Source: Scleromatobacter humisilvae (GTDB lineage Bacteria > Pseudomonadota > Gammaproteobacteria > Burkholderiales > Burkholderiaceae_C). From it: DNA of 64,000 bases. A program made the translations under genes and the position numbers. Location of the stretch: NCBI RefSeq assembly GCF_023231945.1, contig NZ_JAJLJH010000015.1, positions 1-64,000 of the forward strand. The letters run 5' to 3'. The notes beneath the pieces are model-generated. The model searched no databases. It saw only the letters and a list, made by a program, of their open reading frames with translations, and was not told the origin of the DNA. Below are positions 6,716 through 17,105 of this stretch, piece by piece; within the stretch, counting starts at the first letter, position 1, and the number at the start of each line of letters is the position of its first letter.

Positions 6716-8557
6716 ATGAATCACCAAGCCCTTTCGTCCTTCATCTGGTCGGTCGCCGACCTCCTCCGTGGCGACTACAAGCAATCCGAGTACGGACGCG
6801 TCATCCTGCCCTTCACGGTGCTTCGAAGGCTTGACTGCGTGCTGGAGGGCACCAAGCCGGCTGTCCTGGCCGAATTCCAGGCTAAGACCAAAGCCGGTCT
6901 GAATCCCGACCCCTTCCTGCGTCGCAAGGCGGGCCAAAGCTTCTACAACACCTCCCCGCTGGACTTGGTCAAGCTGCTCGGCGACCAGGACCACATCCGT
7001 CAGAACCTTTACGCCTACGTCCAGGCGTTCTCACCGGCCGCGCGCGACATCTTCGAGCGCTTCGACTTCTATACGCAGGTCGAGCGCCTGGCCAAGGCGA
7101 ACCTGCTGTATCTCGTCGCCGAGAAGTTCGCCAACATCGACCTGCACCCCACGGCGGTCGACAACGCCGGCATGGGTGCGGTGTTCGAGGAACTCATTCG
7201 AAAGTTCGCTGAACTCTCGAACGAGACGGCCGGGGAGCACTTCACGCCCCGCGAGGTCATCCGGCTGATGGTGAACCTGCTGTTCATCGAGGACGACGAC
7301 GTGCTTAGTCCGGGCAATGCCGTCGTGCGCACCATCTACGACCCCACAGCGGGCACCGGCGGCATGCTCTCGGTGGCGGGCGAGTATCTGCTGGAACACA
7401 ACCCGCAGGCGCGACTGACGATGTACGGCCAGGAACTCAACGACGAGTCCTACGCCATCTGCAAGGCCGACATGCTGATCAAGGGCCAGGACGTCGCCAA
7501 CATCGTCTCGGGCAACACGCTCAGTGACGACGGTCACGCTCAGCGCAAGTTCGACTACATGCTCTCTAACCCCCCCTTCGGCGTGGAGTGGAAGAAAGTT
7601 GAGAAGGCGGTCCGGCAAGAGTACGAGCAGAAGGGCTTCGACGGCCGCTTCGGCCCTGGCCTGCCTCGCGTGAGCGACGGCTCGATGTTGTTCCTGATGC
7701 ATCTGCTGTCCAAGATGCGCTCGGCCAAGGACGGCGGCAGCCGCTTTGGCATCGTGCTCAACGGCTCGCCATTGTTCACCGGCGGTGCTGGCAGCGGTGA
7801 GAGCGAAATTCGTCGCTACGTGCTGGAAAACGACTTGGTCGAAGCCATCGTCGGCCTTCCCACCGACATGTTCTACAACACTGGCATCAGTACTTACGTC
7901 TGGATTCTGTCGAATCGCAAGCCGGCCGACCGCAAGGGCTTTGTGCAGCTCATCGACGCCAGCGGCTTTTGGCAGAAGATGCGTAAGGGCCTGGGCAGCA
8001 AGCGCAAGGAGATGAGCGAGGCGCACATTGCCACCGTCACGAGGCTGTTCGGCGGCTTCACCGAAGCCGATTTGGTGACTGCGCTCGATAGCGCAGCCCA
8101 ACCTGTGGGCCAACCGCGTCTCGTCACCAATACCGACGAGCCGCCCAGTGCCCCCGACGGTGGCCGGCTCAGACGCGTACCCATCGCACGCATCTTTCGC
8201 AACGAGGACTTCGGCTACACGAGCATCACGGTTGAACGACCGCTACGCGACGAGCGGGGTCAAGTGGTACTGGGCGAACGCGGCAAACTGAAGGGCAAGC
8301 CTCAGCCCGACAGTGCCCTGCGGGACACCGAGAGCGTGCCGCTCACCGCAGACATCGGAGCCTACTTCAAACACGAGGTGCTGCCGCACGCACCCGGCGC
8401 GTGGATAGACGAAGAAAAAAGCAAGGTCGGCTACGAGATTCCGTTCAACCGGCACTTCTACGTCTTCGAGCCGCCGCGCAGCCTGCACACCATTGACGAG
8501 GAACTGAAAACCATCACGACCAGCATCATGAAGATGCTGGAGGAGTTGGCGGAATGA
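6716..8557 (+). CDS. hsdM: Type I restriction-modification methyltransferase subunit HsdM
   Basis: A 613-residue N6-adenine methyltransferase. It has the N-terminal HsdM helical domain (residues 1-150, with [14 protein letters not shown]), the SAM-binding motif DPTAGTGGM (about 209-217) and the catalytic NPPF (about 285-288). Together with HsdS it methylates the recognition site and protects host DNA. The start is the ATG at 6716, six bases after the XRE stop; a TTG nine bases earlier is less likely. The stop overlaps hsdS as ATGA. Length is normal to slightly long for the family because of a C-terminal extension after residue 480. Confidence 0.95.
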   Translation: MNHQALSSFIWSVADLLRGDYKQSEYGRVILPFTVLRRLDCVLEGTKPAVLAEFQAKTKAGLNPDPFLRRKAGQSFYNTSPLDLVKLLGDQDHIRQNLYAYVQAFSPAARDIFERFDFYTQVERLAKANLLYLVAEKFANIDLHPTAVDNAGMGAVFEELIRKFAELSNETAGEHFTPREVIRLMVNLLFIEDDDVLSPGNAVVRTIYDPTAGTGGMLSVAGEYLLEHNPQARLTMYGQELNDESYAICKADMLIKGQDVANIVSGNTLSDDGHAQRKFDYMLSNPPFGVEWKKVEKAVRQEYEQKGFDGRFGPGLPRVSDGSMLFLMHLLSKMRSAKDGGSRFGIVLNGSPLFTGGAGSGESEIRRYVLENDLVEAIVGLPTDMFYNTGISTYVWILSNRKPADRKGFVQLIDASGFWQKMRKGLGSKRKEMSEAHIATVTRLFGGFTEADLVTALDSAAQPVGQPRLVTNTDEPPSAPDGGRLRRVPIARIFRNEDFGYTSITVERPLRDERGQVVLGERGKLKGKPQPDSALRDTESVPLTADIGAYFKHEVLPHAPGAWIDEEKSKVGYEIPFNRHFYVFEPPRSLHTIDEELKTITTSIMKMLEELAE

Positions 8558-9888
8558 GTTTGCCGAGGTATCCAGAATACAGGGAGAGTAGTGCCGCATG
8601 GCTCGGTAGCCTGCCTGCGCATTGGGAGAATTGGCAAGCACGCCGGCTCTTCGAGCAACGGCGCGATGGCGCTCGCCCGGGTGACGAGCAGCTCTCCGCC
8701 ACGCAAAAGTACGGAGTCATCCCGCAGCGCATGTTCATGGAACAAGAAGACCAGAAGCTCGTCCTGGCGCTCGGTGGCTTGGACAACTTCAAGCATGTAG
8801 AGCCAAACGACTTCGTCATAAGCCTGCGCAGCTTCCAAGGTGGCATAGAACGGAGCGCCCACGCAGGTTGCGTCAGTCCAGCGTACACCGTGCTTCGTCC
8901 GAAATCGGGCCTTGTCGCGCACTACTGGGCGTACCTGTTCAAGTGCGCCCAATACATTGCAGCTTTACAGACAACAACCGACGGAATCCGCGAAGGGAAA
9001 AGCATCAGCTACGGTCAGTTCGGCGCGCTGTTGCTGCCGCTGCCTCCCAAAAGCGAGCAGACAGCAATCGCCACTTTCCTTGACCGCGAAACCGCCAAGA
9101 TTGATGCGCTGATTGAGGAGCAGCAAAGGCTCATCACTCTGCTGGACGAAAAGCGCCAAGCCACCATCGTCCACGCCGTCACTCGCGGCCTCAATCCCAA
9201 CGTGCCTATGAAGGGCTCGGGTGTGACATGGATGGGGGAGGTTCCGGCGCATTGGGAGGTCTGCCTGCTCAAAACTCGATTCAGCTCCGTTGACTATGGA
9301 ATTTCGGATTCCTTATCGGCTGACGGTTCTGTGGCGGTGCTCCGGATGGGCAACATCGTCGATGGAGAAGTGAGGCTAGATGACCTGAGATTCGTCGACG
9401 AAGTGGAACCCTCTTTGTTGCTTCAAAGCGGAGACCTACTGTTCAATCGAACGAACAGTCTTGCTTTGGTAGGCAAGGTTGGGTTGTTTGAATGCGTCGA
9501 GTTCCCCGTGTCATTCGCCTCTTACCTCGTGCGAATCCGACTAAGAGTTGGAAATCTGCCGAAATACTTTGCGTACCTATTAAATGCCCCGGGAATGCTG
9601 GGCGATGTGCGCTCTCGCGCATTTGAAGCGATTGGCCAGTGCAACCTAAATCCAACCCGATATGGTCAGATTCTTGTAGCCACACCGCCCGGCGTCGAGC
9701 AGCGGGCTATAGCTGTCTTCCTTGAGAGCGAAACTCGACGCGTTGACGTTCTGAGAGACGAGGTAAAACAGACCATAGCTCTGCTAGAAGAGCGCCGCGC
9801 AGCTTTGATTGCTGCCGCCGTCACAGGCCAAATCGACGTGCGCGATGCTGCACATGAGACCGAGGCTAGGGAGAAAATCGCCGCATGA
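8554..9888 (+). CDS. hsdS: Type I restriction-modification specificity subunit HsdS
   Basis: A 444-residue protein with two target-recognition domains, residues ~1-170 and ~225-390. Each opens with a W-(L/M)G-x-(L/V)PAHWE motif. Each is followed by a conserved helical region: [20 protein letters not shown], and [20 protein letters not shown]. This internal repeat is the standard HsdS build and sets the bipartite recognition sequence. It overlaps hsdM and the next gene by 4 bp on each side. The second recognition domain uses noticeably AT-richer codons than its surroundings, fitting domain exchange by recombination. Confidence 0.94.
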   Translation: MSLPRYPEYRESSAAWLGSLPAHWENWQARRLFEQRRDGARPGDEQLSATQKYGVIPQRMFMEQEDQKLVLALGGLDNFKHVEPNDFVISLRSFQGGIERSAHAGCVSPAYTVLRPKSGLVAHYWAYLFKCAQYIAALQTTTDGIREGKSISYGQFGALLLPLPPKSEQTAIATFLDRETAKIDALIEEQQRLITLLDEKRQATIVHAVTRGLNPNVPMKGSGVTWMGEVPAHWEVCLLKTRFSSVDYGISDSLSADGSVAVLRMGNIVDGEVRLDDLRFVDEVEPSLLLQSGDLLFNRTNSLALVGKVGLFECVEFPVSFASYLVRIRLRVGNLPKYFAYLLNAPGMLGDVRSRAFEAIGQCNLNPTRYGQILVATPPGVEQRAIAVFLESETRRVDVLRDEVKQTIALLEERRAALIAAAVTGQIDVRDAAHETEAREKIAA

Positions 9889-11753
9889 AGACCATCGACG
9901 GGAAGGCACGCACCCTCAGCGAGGTACTCAAAGGCAAGCGCTACGGCATCGACTACTATCAGCGCGAGTACCGTTGGCAGCGCAAGCAGGCCAAGGAGCT
10001 GGTGGACGACCTGACCGCGCAGTTCCTGCAATCGCACCGGTCTGGAAACCCGCGAGGAGCTGTGGCGCAGTACGGCAACTACTTCTTGGGCTCCATCATT
10101 CTCAGTGAGCGCGACAACCAGTTCTTCATCGTCGACGGCCAACAGCGCCTGACTACCTTGACGTTACTGCTGTTGTTGCTGCATAGCCGCCAGGGGCAGC
10201 GACCCGACCGTGTACACCTGGAAGAGCTGATTTACTCCGAACGCTTCGGCGAACGCGCCTTCAACATCGCGGTGGAAGACCGCCGCGCTATCATGAGCGC
10301 GCTGTTCAACGGCGAGGTGCCTGACACCAGCGAGGCATCCGAGTCGGTGCAAACTATCGTCGCGCGCTACGCAGACCTGCAAGAGTTGCTGGACGAGCTG
10401 GGAGAAGAGCTGGACGATGCTGCCCTGCCCTATTTCTGTGACTGGCTGACCGAGAAGGTCTACCTCATCGAAATACGTGCGGCATCGGATGAGGATGCTT
10501 ACACCATCTTCGAGACGATGAATGACCGCGGCCTGTCGCTTTCCCCGTTGGACATGCTGAAGGGCTACCTGCTGGCCAACATCAACGACGTTGGTCAGCG
10601 CAATGAGGCCGCGCGACTATGGCGTGAGCGTACGGAGGCGCTTCGCAAGCTAGGCAAGGATGAAGACACCGACGCGGTCAAGGCTTGGCTGCGTGCCCGA
10701 TACGCGAACAGCGTTCGTCAACGTGGTGCCGGCGCAGAGAACAAGGACTTCGAGCGCATCGGCACCGAGTTCCATCGTTGGGTCGGAGAACATGCCGAAG
10801 CACTGGGACTGAGCACCGGCGAGGACTACTCGCGCTTCGTCTGCGAGGAGATGGTGTTCTATACGCGCCAGTACGAACGCATCCGCAAGGCCTCCCTCAA
10901 GCCCGAGGCCGGGCTGGAACCTGTCTACCACGTGGCTTGCTTTAACTTCAGTCTGCAGTACCCGCTGCTGTTGGCACCTTTGCTGGTGACTGACTCGCCC
11001 GAGACAGTGAAGCGCAAGGTGCGCGGAGTGGCCATCTTCCTGGACATCCTGTTGGCCAGGCGCGCGGTGAACTACCTGAGCATGACGTACGGCGCCATGT
11101 CGTATGCAGTGTTCCTCATCTTGCGCGACATCCGAGGCAAGAACCTGACCGACCTGGTGGCCCTTCTGTCTGCGCGTCTGGGAGAGCAGGGCTGCGACTT
11201 CGAGGGCACCAGCGACCGCAAGCGCAACGGCTTCACAGGTTTCGGCCTCAACCAATGGTCGATGCGCTACATCAAAGTGCTGCTGGCGCGCATGACAGCG
11301 CACCTGGAAGCGGTGTCGGGCGTGCACAGTCAGACCAGCGACTATCTGGTCGACGGACGTGGCCGCTTCGAAATCGAGCATATCTGGGCCGACCATCCCG
11401 AGCTACACACCGACGAATTCGCATCGCCCACCGAGTTCACCGAGTGGCGCAACCGGTTCGGTGGCTTGCTGCTGCTCCCTAAGACCTTCAACGCCAGCTA
11501 CAGCGACTTGCCTTACGAAGAGAAGCGCCAGTACTACGTGAGCCAGAACGTGCTAGCGCGCTCGCTTCACGAGCAGTGCTACGAACGCCATCCAGGCTTC
11601 CTGGCTTACATCCACCAGGAAGGCCTGCCCTTCGTGCCGTTGCCGCACTTCCACAAGGCGGAACTGTTGGCCCGTCAGCAGTTGTACCGGCAGTTGGCCG
11701 ACCGCGTCTGGGACCCCCAGCAACTGGCCCGTGAAGCACAGGGAGCCGCATGA
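9885..11753 (+). CDS. DUF262/DUF1524 protein, GmrSD-like modification-dependent nuclease
   Basis: A 622-residue fusion. The N-terminus is DUF262 (GmrS/ParB-like NTPase): YYQREYRWQRKQ, then FFIVDGQQRLTTLTLLLL near residue 83. The C-terminus is a DUF1524 HNH-type nuclease: FEIEHIWADHPELH near residue 495, then WRNRFGGLLLLPKTFNAS. In GmrSD this pair cleaves phage DNA with glucosylated hydroxymethylcytosine. It sits between hsdS and hsdR with 4-bp overlaps on both sides, so it is an integral gene of this operon. It may add type IV activity against phages whose modified DNA escapes the type I enzyme (inference). Confidence 0.88.
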   Translation: MKTIDGKARTLSEVLKGKRYGIDYYQREYRWQRKQAKELVDDLTAQFLQSHRSGNPRGAVAQYGNYFLGSIILSERDNQFFIVDGQQRLTTLTLLLLLLHSRQGQRPDRVHLEELIYSERFGERAFNIAVEDRRAIMSALFNGEVPDTSEASESVQTIVARYADLQELLDELGEELDDAALPYFCDWLTEKVYLIEIRAASDEDAYTIFETMNDRGLSLSPLDMLKGYLLANINDVGQRNEAARLWRERTEALRKLGKDEDTDAVKAWLRARYANSVRQRGAGAENKDFERIGTEFHRWVGEHAEALGLSTGEDYSRFVCEEMVFYTRQYERIRKASLKPEAGLEPVYHVACFNFSLQYPLLLAPLLVTDSPETVKRKVRGVAIFLDILLARRAVNYLSMTYGAMSYAVFLILRDIRGKNLTDLVALLSARLGEQGCDFEGTSDRKRNGFTGFGLNQWSMRYIKVLLARMTAHLEAVSGVHSQTSDYLVDGRGRFEIEHIWADHPELHTDEFASPTEFTEWRNRFGGLLLLPKTFNASYSDLPYEEKRQYYVSQNVLARSLHEQCYERHPGFLAYIHQEGLPFVPLPHFHKAELLARQQLYRQLADRVWDPQQLAREAQGAA

Positions 11754-14700
11754 GCTTGCATAAGGAAATTCACTTCGAGGCGGAAATCTGCCAGCACCTG
11801 GCGGCGAACGGCTGGCTGTACGCCGAGGGTGACGCTGCGCTGTTCGACCGCGCCTACGGCCTTTTCATGCCCGATGTGCTGGCCTGGGTGGCGACCACGC
11901 AGCCCGAGAGCTTCGAGCGACTGACCAAGACTCACGGGGCGGCCCTGGCAGCTGTTCTCGCGGAGCGGGTGCGCAAGAACCTGAACGAACGCGGTACGCT
12001 CGATGTGCTGAGGCGTGGCGTTGAGATGCTGGGCTTGAAGGAGCCGCTGATGCTGGCGCAGTTCAAGCCGGCGCTGGCCATCAACCCGGCCATCCAGGAG
12101 CGTTACGCTGCCAACCGGCTGCGCGTGGTGAGGCAGGTCACTCATTCACCGAACAACCCCAAGGCAGAGCTGGACCTTGTGCTTTTTGTCAACGGCGTTG
12201 CCGTGGCCACGGCCGAGCTGAAGTCGGACTTCACGCAGAGCGCCCACGACGCGGTGGACCAGTACCGTTTCGACAGGCACCCGCAACCAAAGGGCGGTGT
12301 ACTGGAGCCACTGCTGGGCTTCCCCGGTGGCGCCTTGGTGCACTTCGCGGTCAGCCAGTCGGAAGTGATGATGACGACTAGGCTGGCCGGGCCTGGGACA
12401 ACGTTTCTGCCTTTCAATCGTGGCAATGCCGGCGCCGCCGGAAACGCGCCCAACCCCGAAGGTTTCGCGACCGCCTACCTGTGGGAGGAGGTGTGGACGC
12501 GCGAGAGCTGGCTCGACATCCTGCACCGCTACCTCATCGGTAAGCGCGACGACAAGAAGCAGCTCACGAGCGTCATCTTCCCGCGCTACCACCAACTCGA
12601 CTCGATTCGCAAGCTGGTGGCGGACGTGCGCGTCAACGGTGCCGGCGAGCGTTACCTGATTCAGCACTCCGCCGGCTCAGGCAAGACAAACTCCATCGCA
12701 TGGACGGCGCACTTCCTGGCTGACCTGCACGGCGCCGAACACACGAAGATGTTCGACAGCGTGCTCGTCGTCTCGGACCGAAACGTGTTGGACGCGCAAT
12801 TGAAGGAGGCCATCTTCGACTTTCAGCGCACCACTGGCGTGGTCGCCAGCATCACCAATGAGCACGGTAGCAAGAGCGCCCAGCTGAGCCAAGCGCTGAA
12901 GGACGGCAAGAAAATCATCGTCTGCACTATCCAGACCTTCCCGTTCGCGCTGCAGGCGGTACGAGAACTGGCAGCGACCGAGGGCAAGCGCTTCGCCGTG
13001 ATTGCAGACGAGGCGCACAGCTCTCAGACGGGTGAGTCGGCCGCCAAGCTGAAGCAACTGCTGTCAGCCCAGGAGTGGGCGGAGTTGCAGGACGGTGGGG
13101 AAGTCGACACCGAGGCACTGCTGGCCGCACAAATGGAAGCCAGGGCAGGAGTGAAAGGGCTGACCTACGTGGCGTTCACGGCCACACCCAAGGCCAAGAC
13201 GCTGGAGCTGTTCGGACGGCCCGGCCCGGACGGCCTGCCCGTGCCGTTCCACGTCTATTCGATGCGCCAGGCTATCGAGGAGGGCTTCATCCTCGACGTT
13301 CTCAAGAACTACACCAGCTACAAGCTGGCGTTCAAGTTGGCGCACGACGGGCAGGAGTACGACGAGAAGCAGGTCGAGCGCAGCACGGCGACGAAGGGCA
13401 TCATGCAGTGGGTTCGGCTGCACCCGTACAACATCTCGCAGAAGGTTCAGGTGGTCGTCGAGCACTACCGCGAAAACGTGCAACCGCTGTTGTCCGGCCG
13501 CGCCAAGGCCATGGTGGTGGTGGGCAGCCGCAAGGAGGCGGTGCGCTGGCAAAAGGCCATCCGATCCTATATCGCGAAGCAGAACTACCCGCTGGGAGTG
13601 CTGGTGGCCTTCTCGGGAGAGGTGAACGACCCGGAGAGCTACCCGCAGGCCGTGAGCGAAACCAGCAAGGACCTGAACCCGGGACTGAAGGGCCGCGACA
13701 TCCGCGATGCATTCGCAGAGCCCGACTATCACCTGCTGCTGGTGGCCAACAAGTTCCAGACCGGCTTCGACCAGCCGCTCCTGTGCGGCATGTACGTGGA
13801 CAAGATGTTGGGCGGCATCCAGGCGGTTCAGACTTTGTCGCGGCTGAACCGCGCCCATCCGGGCAAGGACACGACCTACATCCTGGACTTCGTCAACGAT
13901 GCCGGCGACATCCTCAAAGCCTTCAAGACCTACTACGAGACGGCCGAAATGGAGGCCGGGACTGACCCACATCTGGTCTACGACCTGCGTGCCAAGCTGG
14001 ATGCGACCGGCTACTACGACGAGTTCGAGGTCGACCGAGTTGCCAAGGTCGACCTTAACCCGCATGGCACTCAGAAACAGCTCGACGCGGCGATCGCACC
14101 AGTCGCCGACCGTCTCTTGAAGCGCTACAAGGGGGCGCAACAAGAAAAATCTGCCGCGGAGGAGCAAACGGACGACAAGGCCGCCCTGGCAGCGAAGGAC
14201 GTGCTCGACGCATTGGTGCTGTTCAAGAACGACATGGGCGCGTACGTCCGGTTGTACTCGTTCCTGAGCCAAATCTTCGACTACGGCAACACCGACATCG
14301 AGAAGCGATTCCTGTTCTTCAAGCGCCTCATACGGCTGTTGGACTTCGGCCGCGAGCGCGACGTCGTGGACCTGAGCAAAGTAGTGCTGACCCACCACAC
14401 GCTGAAAGACCAGGGCAAGCAGCCAATGGGGTTGAACCAGGACGGCACGTTCAAACTACCGCCGATGGACGCAGTGGGTAGCGGCTCGGTGCAGGAGAGG
14501 CAGCAGGCCTATTTGGTCGAAATCATCCAGAAGGTGAATGGCCTGTTCGAGGGTGAGCTTACCGACGATGACCAGTTGGTCTATGTGAATGGCGTGCTGA
14601 AGGGCAAGCTACTTGAAAACGAGACCCTTATGCAGCAGGCCGCAAGCAACAGCAAAGAGCAGTTCGCCAATTCGCCCGACCTGAAAGATGCGCTGCTGCA

Positions 14701-14857
14701 CGCCATCATGGATGCGCTGGACGCGCACACGATGATGAGTACGCAGGCGTTGGGCTCAGAACGCGTACGAGATGGACTCAAAGACATCCTGCTCGGACCG
14801 GCGCAGCTATACGAAGCACTGCGAGCAAGAGGAAATCCGGCGCAAGCGAGCCAGTAG
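11750..14857 (+). CDS. hsdR: Type I restriction endonuclease subunit HsdR
   Basis: A 1035-residue motor and nuclease. The N-terminal PD-(D/E)XK region has KAELDLVLFVNG followed by TAELKS (about residues 140-160). Walker A is HSAGSGKTN (about 305-313). The DEAH box is in VIADEAHSS (about 418), and later helicase motifs include VANKFQTGFDQP and VQTLSRLNRAHPG. It translocates DNA from an unmethylated site recognised by HsdM/HsdS and cuts at a distance. It is the last gene of the operon, with an ATGA overlap to the DUF262 gene. Length is typical. Confidence 0.95.
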   Translation: MSLHKEIHFEAEICQHLAANGWLYAEGDAALFDRAYGLFMPDVLAWVATTQPESFERLTKTHGAALAAVLAERVRKNLNERGTLDVLRRGVEMLGLKEPLMLAQFKPALAINPAIQERYAANRLRVVRQVTHSPNNPKAELDLVLFVNGVAVATAELKSDFTQSAHDAVDQYRFDRHPQPKGGVLEPLLGFPGGALVHFAVSQSEVMMTTRLAGPGTTFLPFNRGNAGAAGNAPNPEGFATAYLWEEVWTRESWLDILHRYLIGKRDDKKQLTSVIFPRYHQLDSIRKLVADVRVNGAGERYLIQHSAGSGKTNSIAWTAHFLADLHGAEHTKMFDSVLVVSDRNVLDAQLKEAIFDFQRTTGVVASITNEHGSKSAQLSQALKDGKKIIVCTIQTFPFALQAVRELAATEGKRFAVIADEAHSSQTGESAAKLKQLLSAQEWAELQDGGEVDTEALLAAQMEARAGVKGLTYVAFTATPKAKTLELFGRPGPDGLPVPFHVYSMRQAIEEGFILDVLKNYTSYKLAFKLAHDGQEYDEKQVERSTATKGIMQWVRLHPYNISQKVQVVVEHYRENVQPLLSGRAKAMVVVGSRKEAVRWQKAIRSYIAKQNYPLGVLVAFSGEVNDPESYPQAVSETSKDLNPGLKGRDIRDAFAEPDYHLLLVANKFQTGFDQPLLCGMYVDKMLGGIQAVQTLSRLNRAHPGKDTTYILDFVNDAGDILKAFKTYYETAEMEAGTDPHLVYDLRAKLDATGYYDEFEVDRVAKVDLNPHGTQKQLDAAIAPVADRLLKRYKGAQQEKSAAEEQTDDKAALAAKDVLDALVLFKNDMGAYVRLYSFLSQIFDYGNTDIEKRFLFFKRLIRLLDFGRERDVVDLSKVVLTHHTLKDQGKQPMGLNQDGTFKLPPMDAVGSGSVQERQQAYLVEIIQKVNGLFEGELTDDDQLVYVNGVLKGKLLENETLMQQAASNSKEQFANSPDLKDALLHAIMDALDAHTMMSTQALGSERVRDGLKDILLGPAQLYEALRARGNPAQASQ

Positions 14858-15160
14858 TCTTGTGACCGCCCCTTCGAGTATGCAGAGAAGAATCGAGACG
14901 ATTGGCAGTGCCAAACACCGAAGTGCGCGACGATACGGTTAATCCAGGCTTGTTGCTCATCCGAACCGATTCGCCCGGCCATGGACGCAGCTTTCAGTAC
15001 GTCGGAAAAGGCAAGCTTCGCCTCATGAAGCTGGAACCGAAGATGGGCACCAAGGGCTCCGGAGCCAGCAGCAGGTCGCCCGCAGCTCTTCGCCCATCAT
15101 GGAAGCTCGACAGTGGCCGATGCCCAGGAATAAGCTTGCATTCCCGCAACTTGACCAAAC
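14858..15160. other. Intergenic stretch after hsdR
   Basis: About 300 bp with no gene I can support. A short plus-strand frame (14902-15168) has no recognisable domain. No clear terminator follows hsdR. The promoter of the next gene begins at 15161. Confidence 0.6.
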
Positions 15161-15189
15161 TTGACTAAGTGTGACCTAACAAGTAAAAT
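15161..15189 (+). promoter_or_regulatory. Sigma-70 promoter of the XRE-ImmA gene, probably leaderless
   Basis: TTGACT (15161-15166), 17 bp, then TAAAAT (15184-15189) is a near-consensus promoter. A start site 6-8 bases on falls at about 15196-15198, directly at the ATG at 15199, so the message would have little or no leader and no Shine-Dalgarno. CTTGAC occurs twice in tandem (from 15150 and 15160), a possible regulator half-site. Confidence 0.7.
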
Positions 15190-15198
15190 CCTCGACCA

Positions 15199-16341
15199 AT
15201 GTCGCTTAACCTCCCCCTCATTCAGGAACGACAGAATTTGCTCGGCCTTTCGGGCACAGCACTGGCGTCCGCTTGCGAAGTCAGCAAAGAAGCCGTTTCC
15301 AACTGGTTGCGCGGAGAGTCTGTCCCGCGTCCTAGCAAGCTAGTGCAGCTGGCTCGAACGCTCGAGGTCTCGGTTGCCGAGCTTCTGGGGGTTGCCGCAC
15401 CCCCGCCAGCACCGGTTATCGCGTACCGCACAAAACTGAATCGCGAGGTCACAGACGAAGCAGCGCTGGCTGCGGAGGGTGTGGCTCAACATCTGCGTCG
15501 ACTCGTCCCGCTGTTTCCGGCAGAGCCTCGCATCGAGTCTCCTCGTGATGCTGCCCCACAGGCGCTGACTAGCCATGTGCGCGGCGTTGCCGCTGAGATG
15601 CGAGAGAAGCTTGGCTTGTCTGCCATGGAGGTTGTCTGCGAAGAACACGTGTTGACGCTCTTGCGTCATTTCGGCGCTATTCTCGTTCCCGTTCTGTGGG
15701 GACGAGACAAGGAGCGGCACGAAAACGCCCTGAGTGTCTACCTTCCCGAGTCGGGGCATTCATTTGTGGTCTTCAATCTGGACTGCAAGGCAGACGACTA
15801 CCTATATTGGCTGTCACACGAGTTTGGTCATTGCCTCTCTTTGCACAAGCTTCAGGGAAAGCCTGGGGAGGACTACGCAGAATTGTTCGCCCAGCATTTC
15901 CTCTTTCCAGATGAAGCGGCGCACGCGTGTGCAGAGGAAATCGGCACTGCCTCTTGGAGAGTCGCGATGGAGGTCGCGATTAGGTGGGCATCGAGCTACG
16001 GCATCTCGCTGTTGACAATTGTTCGTCGCGTAGATGAGATTCGCGCAGCTCACGGCATGCAGAAGCTCGAAGGCGGGAAGCAATTTTGGTACTGCTTCCA
16101 CTCGCATCGAACTGATATCCCATCTTGGGGAGACGTCGTTTGCGAGGGAGCGATGTCTTCGGTTTCTCAGTACGTCGAAGTCGCTGAGCGGCACTACAAA
16201 ACGCCGGTACTGAAGGCACTTGAGATACTTCAAATCGAAGATGGTGGCCGCAATCCTCAAGCCATCCAGGGCACTCTGATGGTACCGATAACTCAAGCTG
16301 TAGACCTAAGTCTCGAGTTGTGGAAACGGCGTAACGTCTGA
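15199..16341 (+). CDS. XRE helix-turn-helix / ImmA-IrrE-family metallopeptidase
   Basis: A 380-residue protein. Residues ~5-60 are a Cro/CI-type HTH (NLLGLSGTALASACEVSKEAVSNWLRG). The rest is an ImmA/IrrE (COG2856) zinc protease domain, with the HEXXH motif as HEFGH near residue 207 and a following YAELFAQHFLFPDEA segment carrying the expected downstream acidic ligand. Such proteins sense a signal and cleave a partner repressor or antitoxin, and they are common in mobile elements and toxin-antitoxin loci. It converges on a PIN-domain gene nine bases away, hinting that the two form one module. Codon use is less GC-biased than in the chromosome. Confidence 0.88.
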   Translation: MSLNLPLIQERQNLLGLSGTALASACEVSKEAVSNWLRGESVPRPSKLVQLARTLEVSVAELLGVAAPPPAPVIAYRTKLNREVTDEAALAAEGVAQHLRRLVPLFPAEPRIESPRDAAPQALTSHVRGVAAEMREKLGLSAMEVVCEEHVLTLLRHFGAILVPVLWGRDKERHENALSVYLPESGHSFVVFNLDCKADDYLYWLSHEFGHCLSLHKLQGKPGEDYAELFAQHFLFPDEAAHACAEEIGTASWRVAMEVAIRWASSYGISLLTIVRRVDEIRAAHGMQKLEGGKQFWYCFHSHRTDIPSWGDVVCEGAMSSVSQYVEVAERHYKTPVLKALEILQIEDGGRNPQAIQGTLMVPITQAVDLSLELWKRRNV

Positions 16342-16350
16342 GCTACCGGC

Positions 16351-17019
16351 TCAACGCTGGCCGTCTGGCGCTTTCGCTTTGAAGTGCCTCTGATAGAGAC
16401 CGTCGGATTCTCGGTGCAGCGCCTCGCCCCAAAGGCGCCACTGGCGATAGGTCTGGACGCGATGTGCTGAAGTAATGAGCGCTTCGCGCTCAAGTAGCGC
16501 GAGAACGTCAACGGAAAGCCAAGACTCGAGTAGCGCGCCACTCTTGCTCGACTGACCTTGGGCCACAAATCGAAGGGGCCACTCGTCGGTAACCAAGACC
16601 CCATCGAGTTCGATTGCTGCGCCCAAAGCCAGAGCATCCTTAAAACTCAGAACTCGCGAGGTAATGCCTTGACGAGCGCAGTGCGCGTCAAGCAACGGTT
16701 GCCCAGCTGCCATCACGCCATGTGCTTCGACCCTTACGGCGTTAGCCTCCGCACGAGTCAACTTGCAAACGGCAGCATCAATCTCGGGAAGGTCACGGTG
16801 AAGCCAGGAGTAGTCCTCTCGCTTGGCGAGATGCTTTACTTCGTTGGCGAGTTCGACCAACGTCAGTAGGTGAAACCCGCCGGCGACATTGCCCGCCACC
16901 GGCCGCAATGTGGTGTAGTACAGCCTAGCAAGGCTGCACGTGTCGATGATGACGGTCTTGTTATTTGCAGGCATCGTGTACGTCGTTCCCGTCCGCGTTG
17001 ATAGGCGCTTGGGTTCCAT
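16351..17019 (-). CDS. PIN-domain protein, putative ribonuclease toxin
   Basis: A 222-residue protein whose TVIIDTCSLARLYY (Asp near residue 26), LTLVELANEV (Glu) and DALALGAAIELDGVLVTDEWPL (two late Asp) give the acidic quartet of a PIN nuclease. PIN proteins are usually RNases of toxin-antitoxin systems. No small antitoxin gene is adjacent; the convergent XRE-ImmA gene is the only candidate partner. Start 17019 lacks a good Shine-Dalgarno, and the ATG at 16974 (MPANNKTVIID) is a good alternative giving 207 residues. Confidence 0.72.
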   Translation of the reverse strand: MEPKRLSTRTGTTYTMPANNKTVIIDTCSLARLYYTTLRPVAGNVAGGFHLLTLVELANEVKHLAKREDYSWLHRDLPEIDAAVCKLTRAEANAVRVEAHGVMAAGQPLLDAHCARQGITSRVLSFKDALALGAAIELDGVLVTDEWPLRFVAQGQSSKSGALLESWLSVDVLALLEREALITSAHRVQTYRQWRLWGEALHRESDGLYQRHFKAKAPDGQR

Positions 17020-17105
17020 GGCTTGACAGCTCTCTCATCGGACGGACGTCAGGTTCCAACACGCAATAGAGGAGGTGGCCGCGTATGCGGCCGTTTTCCT
17101 TTGCG

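Noticed and set aside
14902-15168. 88-residue plus-strand frame after hsdR
   Set aside because: No family resemblance, no ribosome-binding site, and it runs into the promoter of the next gene.
17077-17097. GGCCGC-GTAT-GCGGCC hairpin followed by GTTTT as a terminator
   Set aside because: The T-run is on the plus strand, where no gene ends; on the minus strand the hairpin follows hsdM but without a T-run. Function unclear, so it was not listed.
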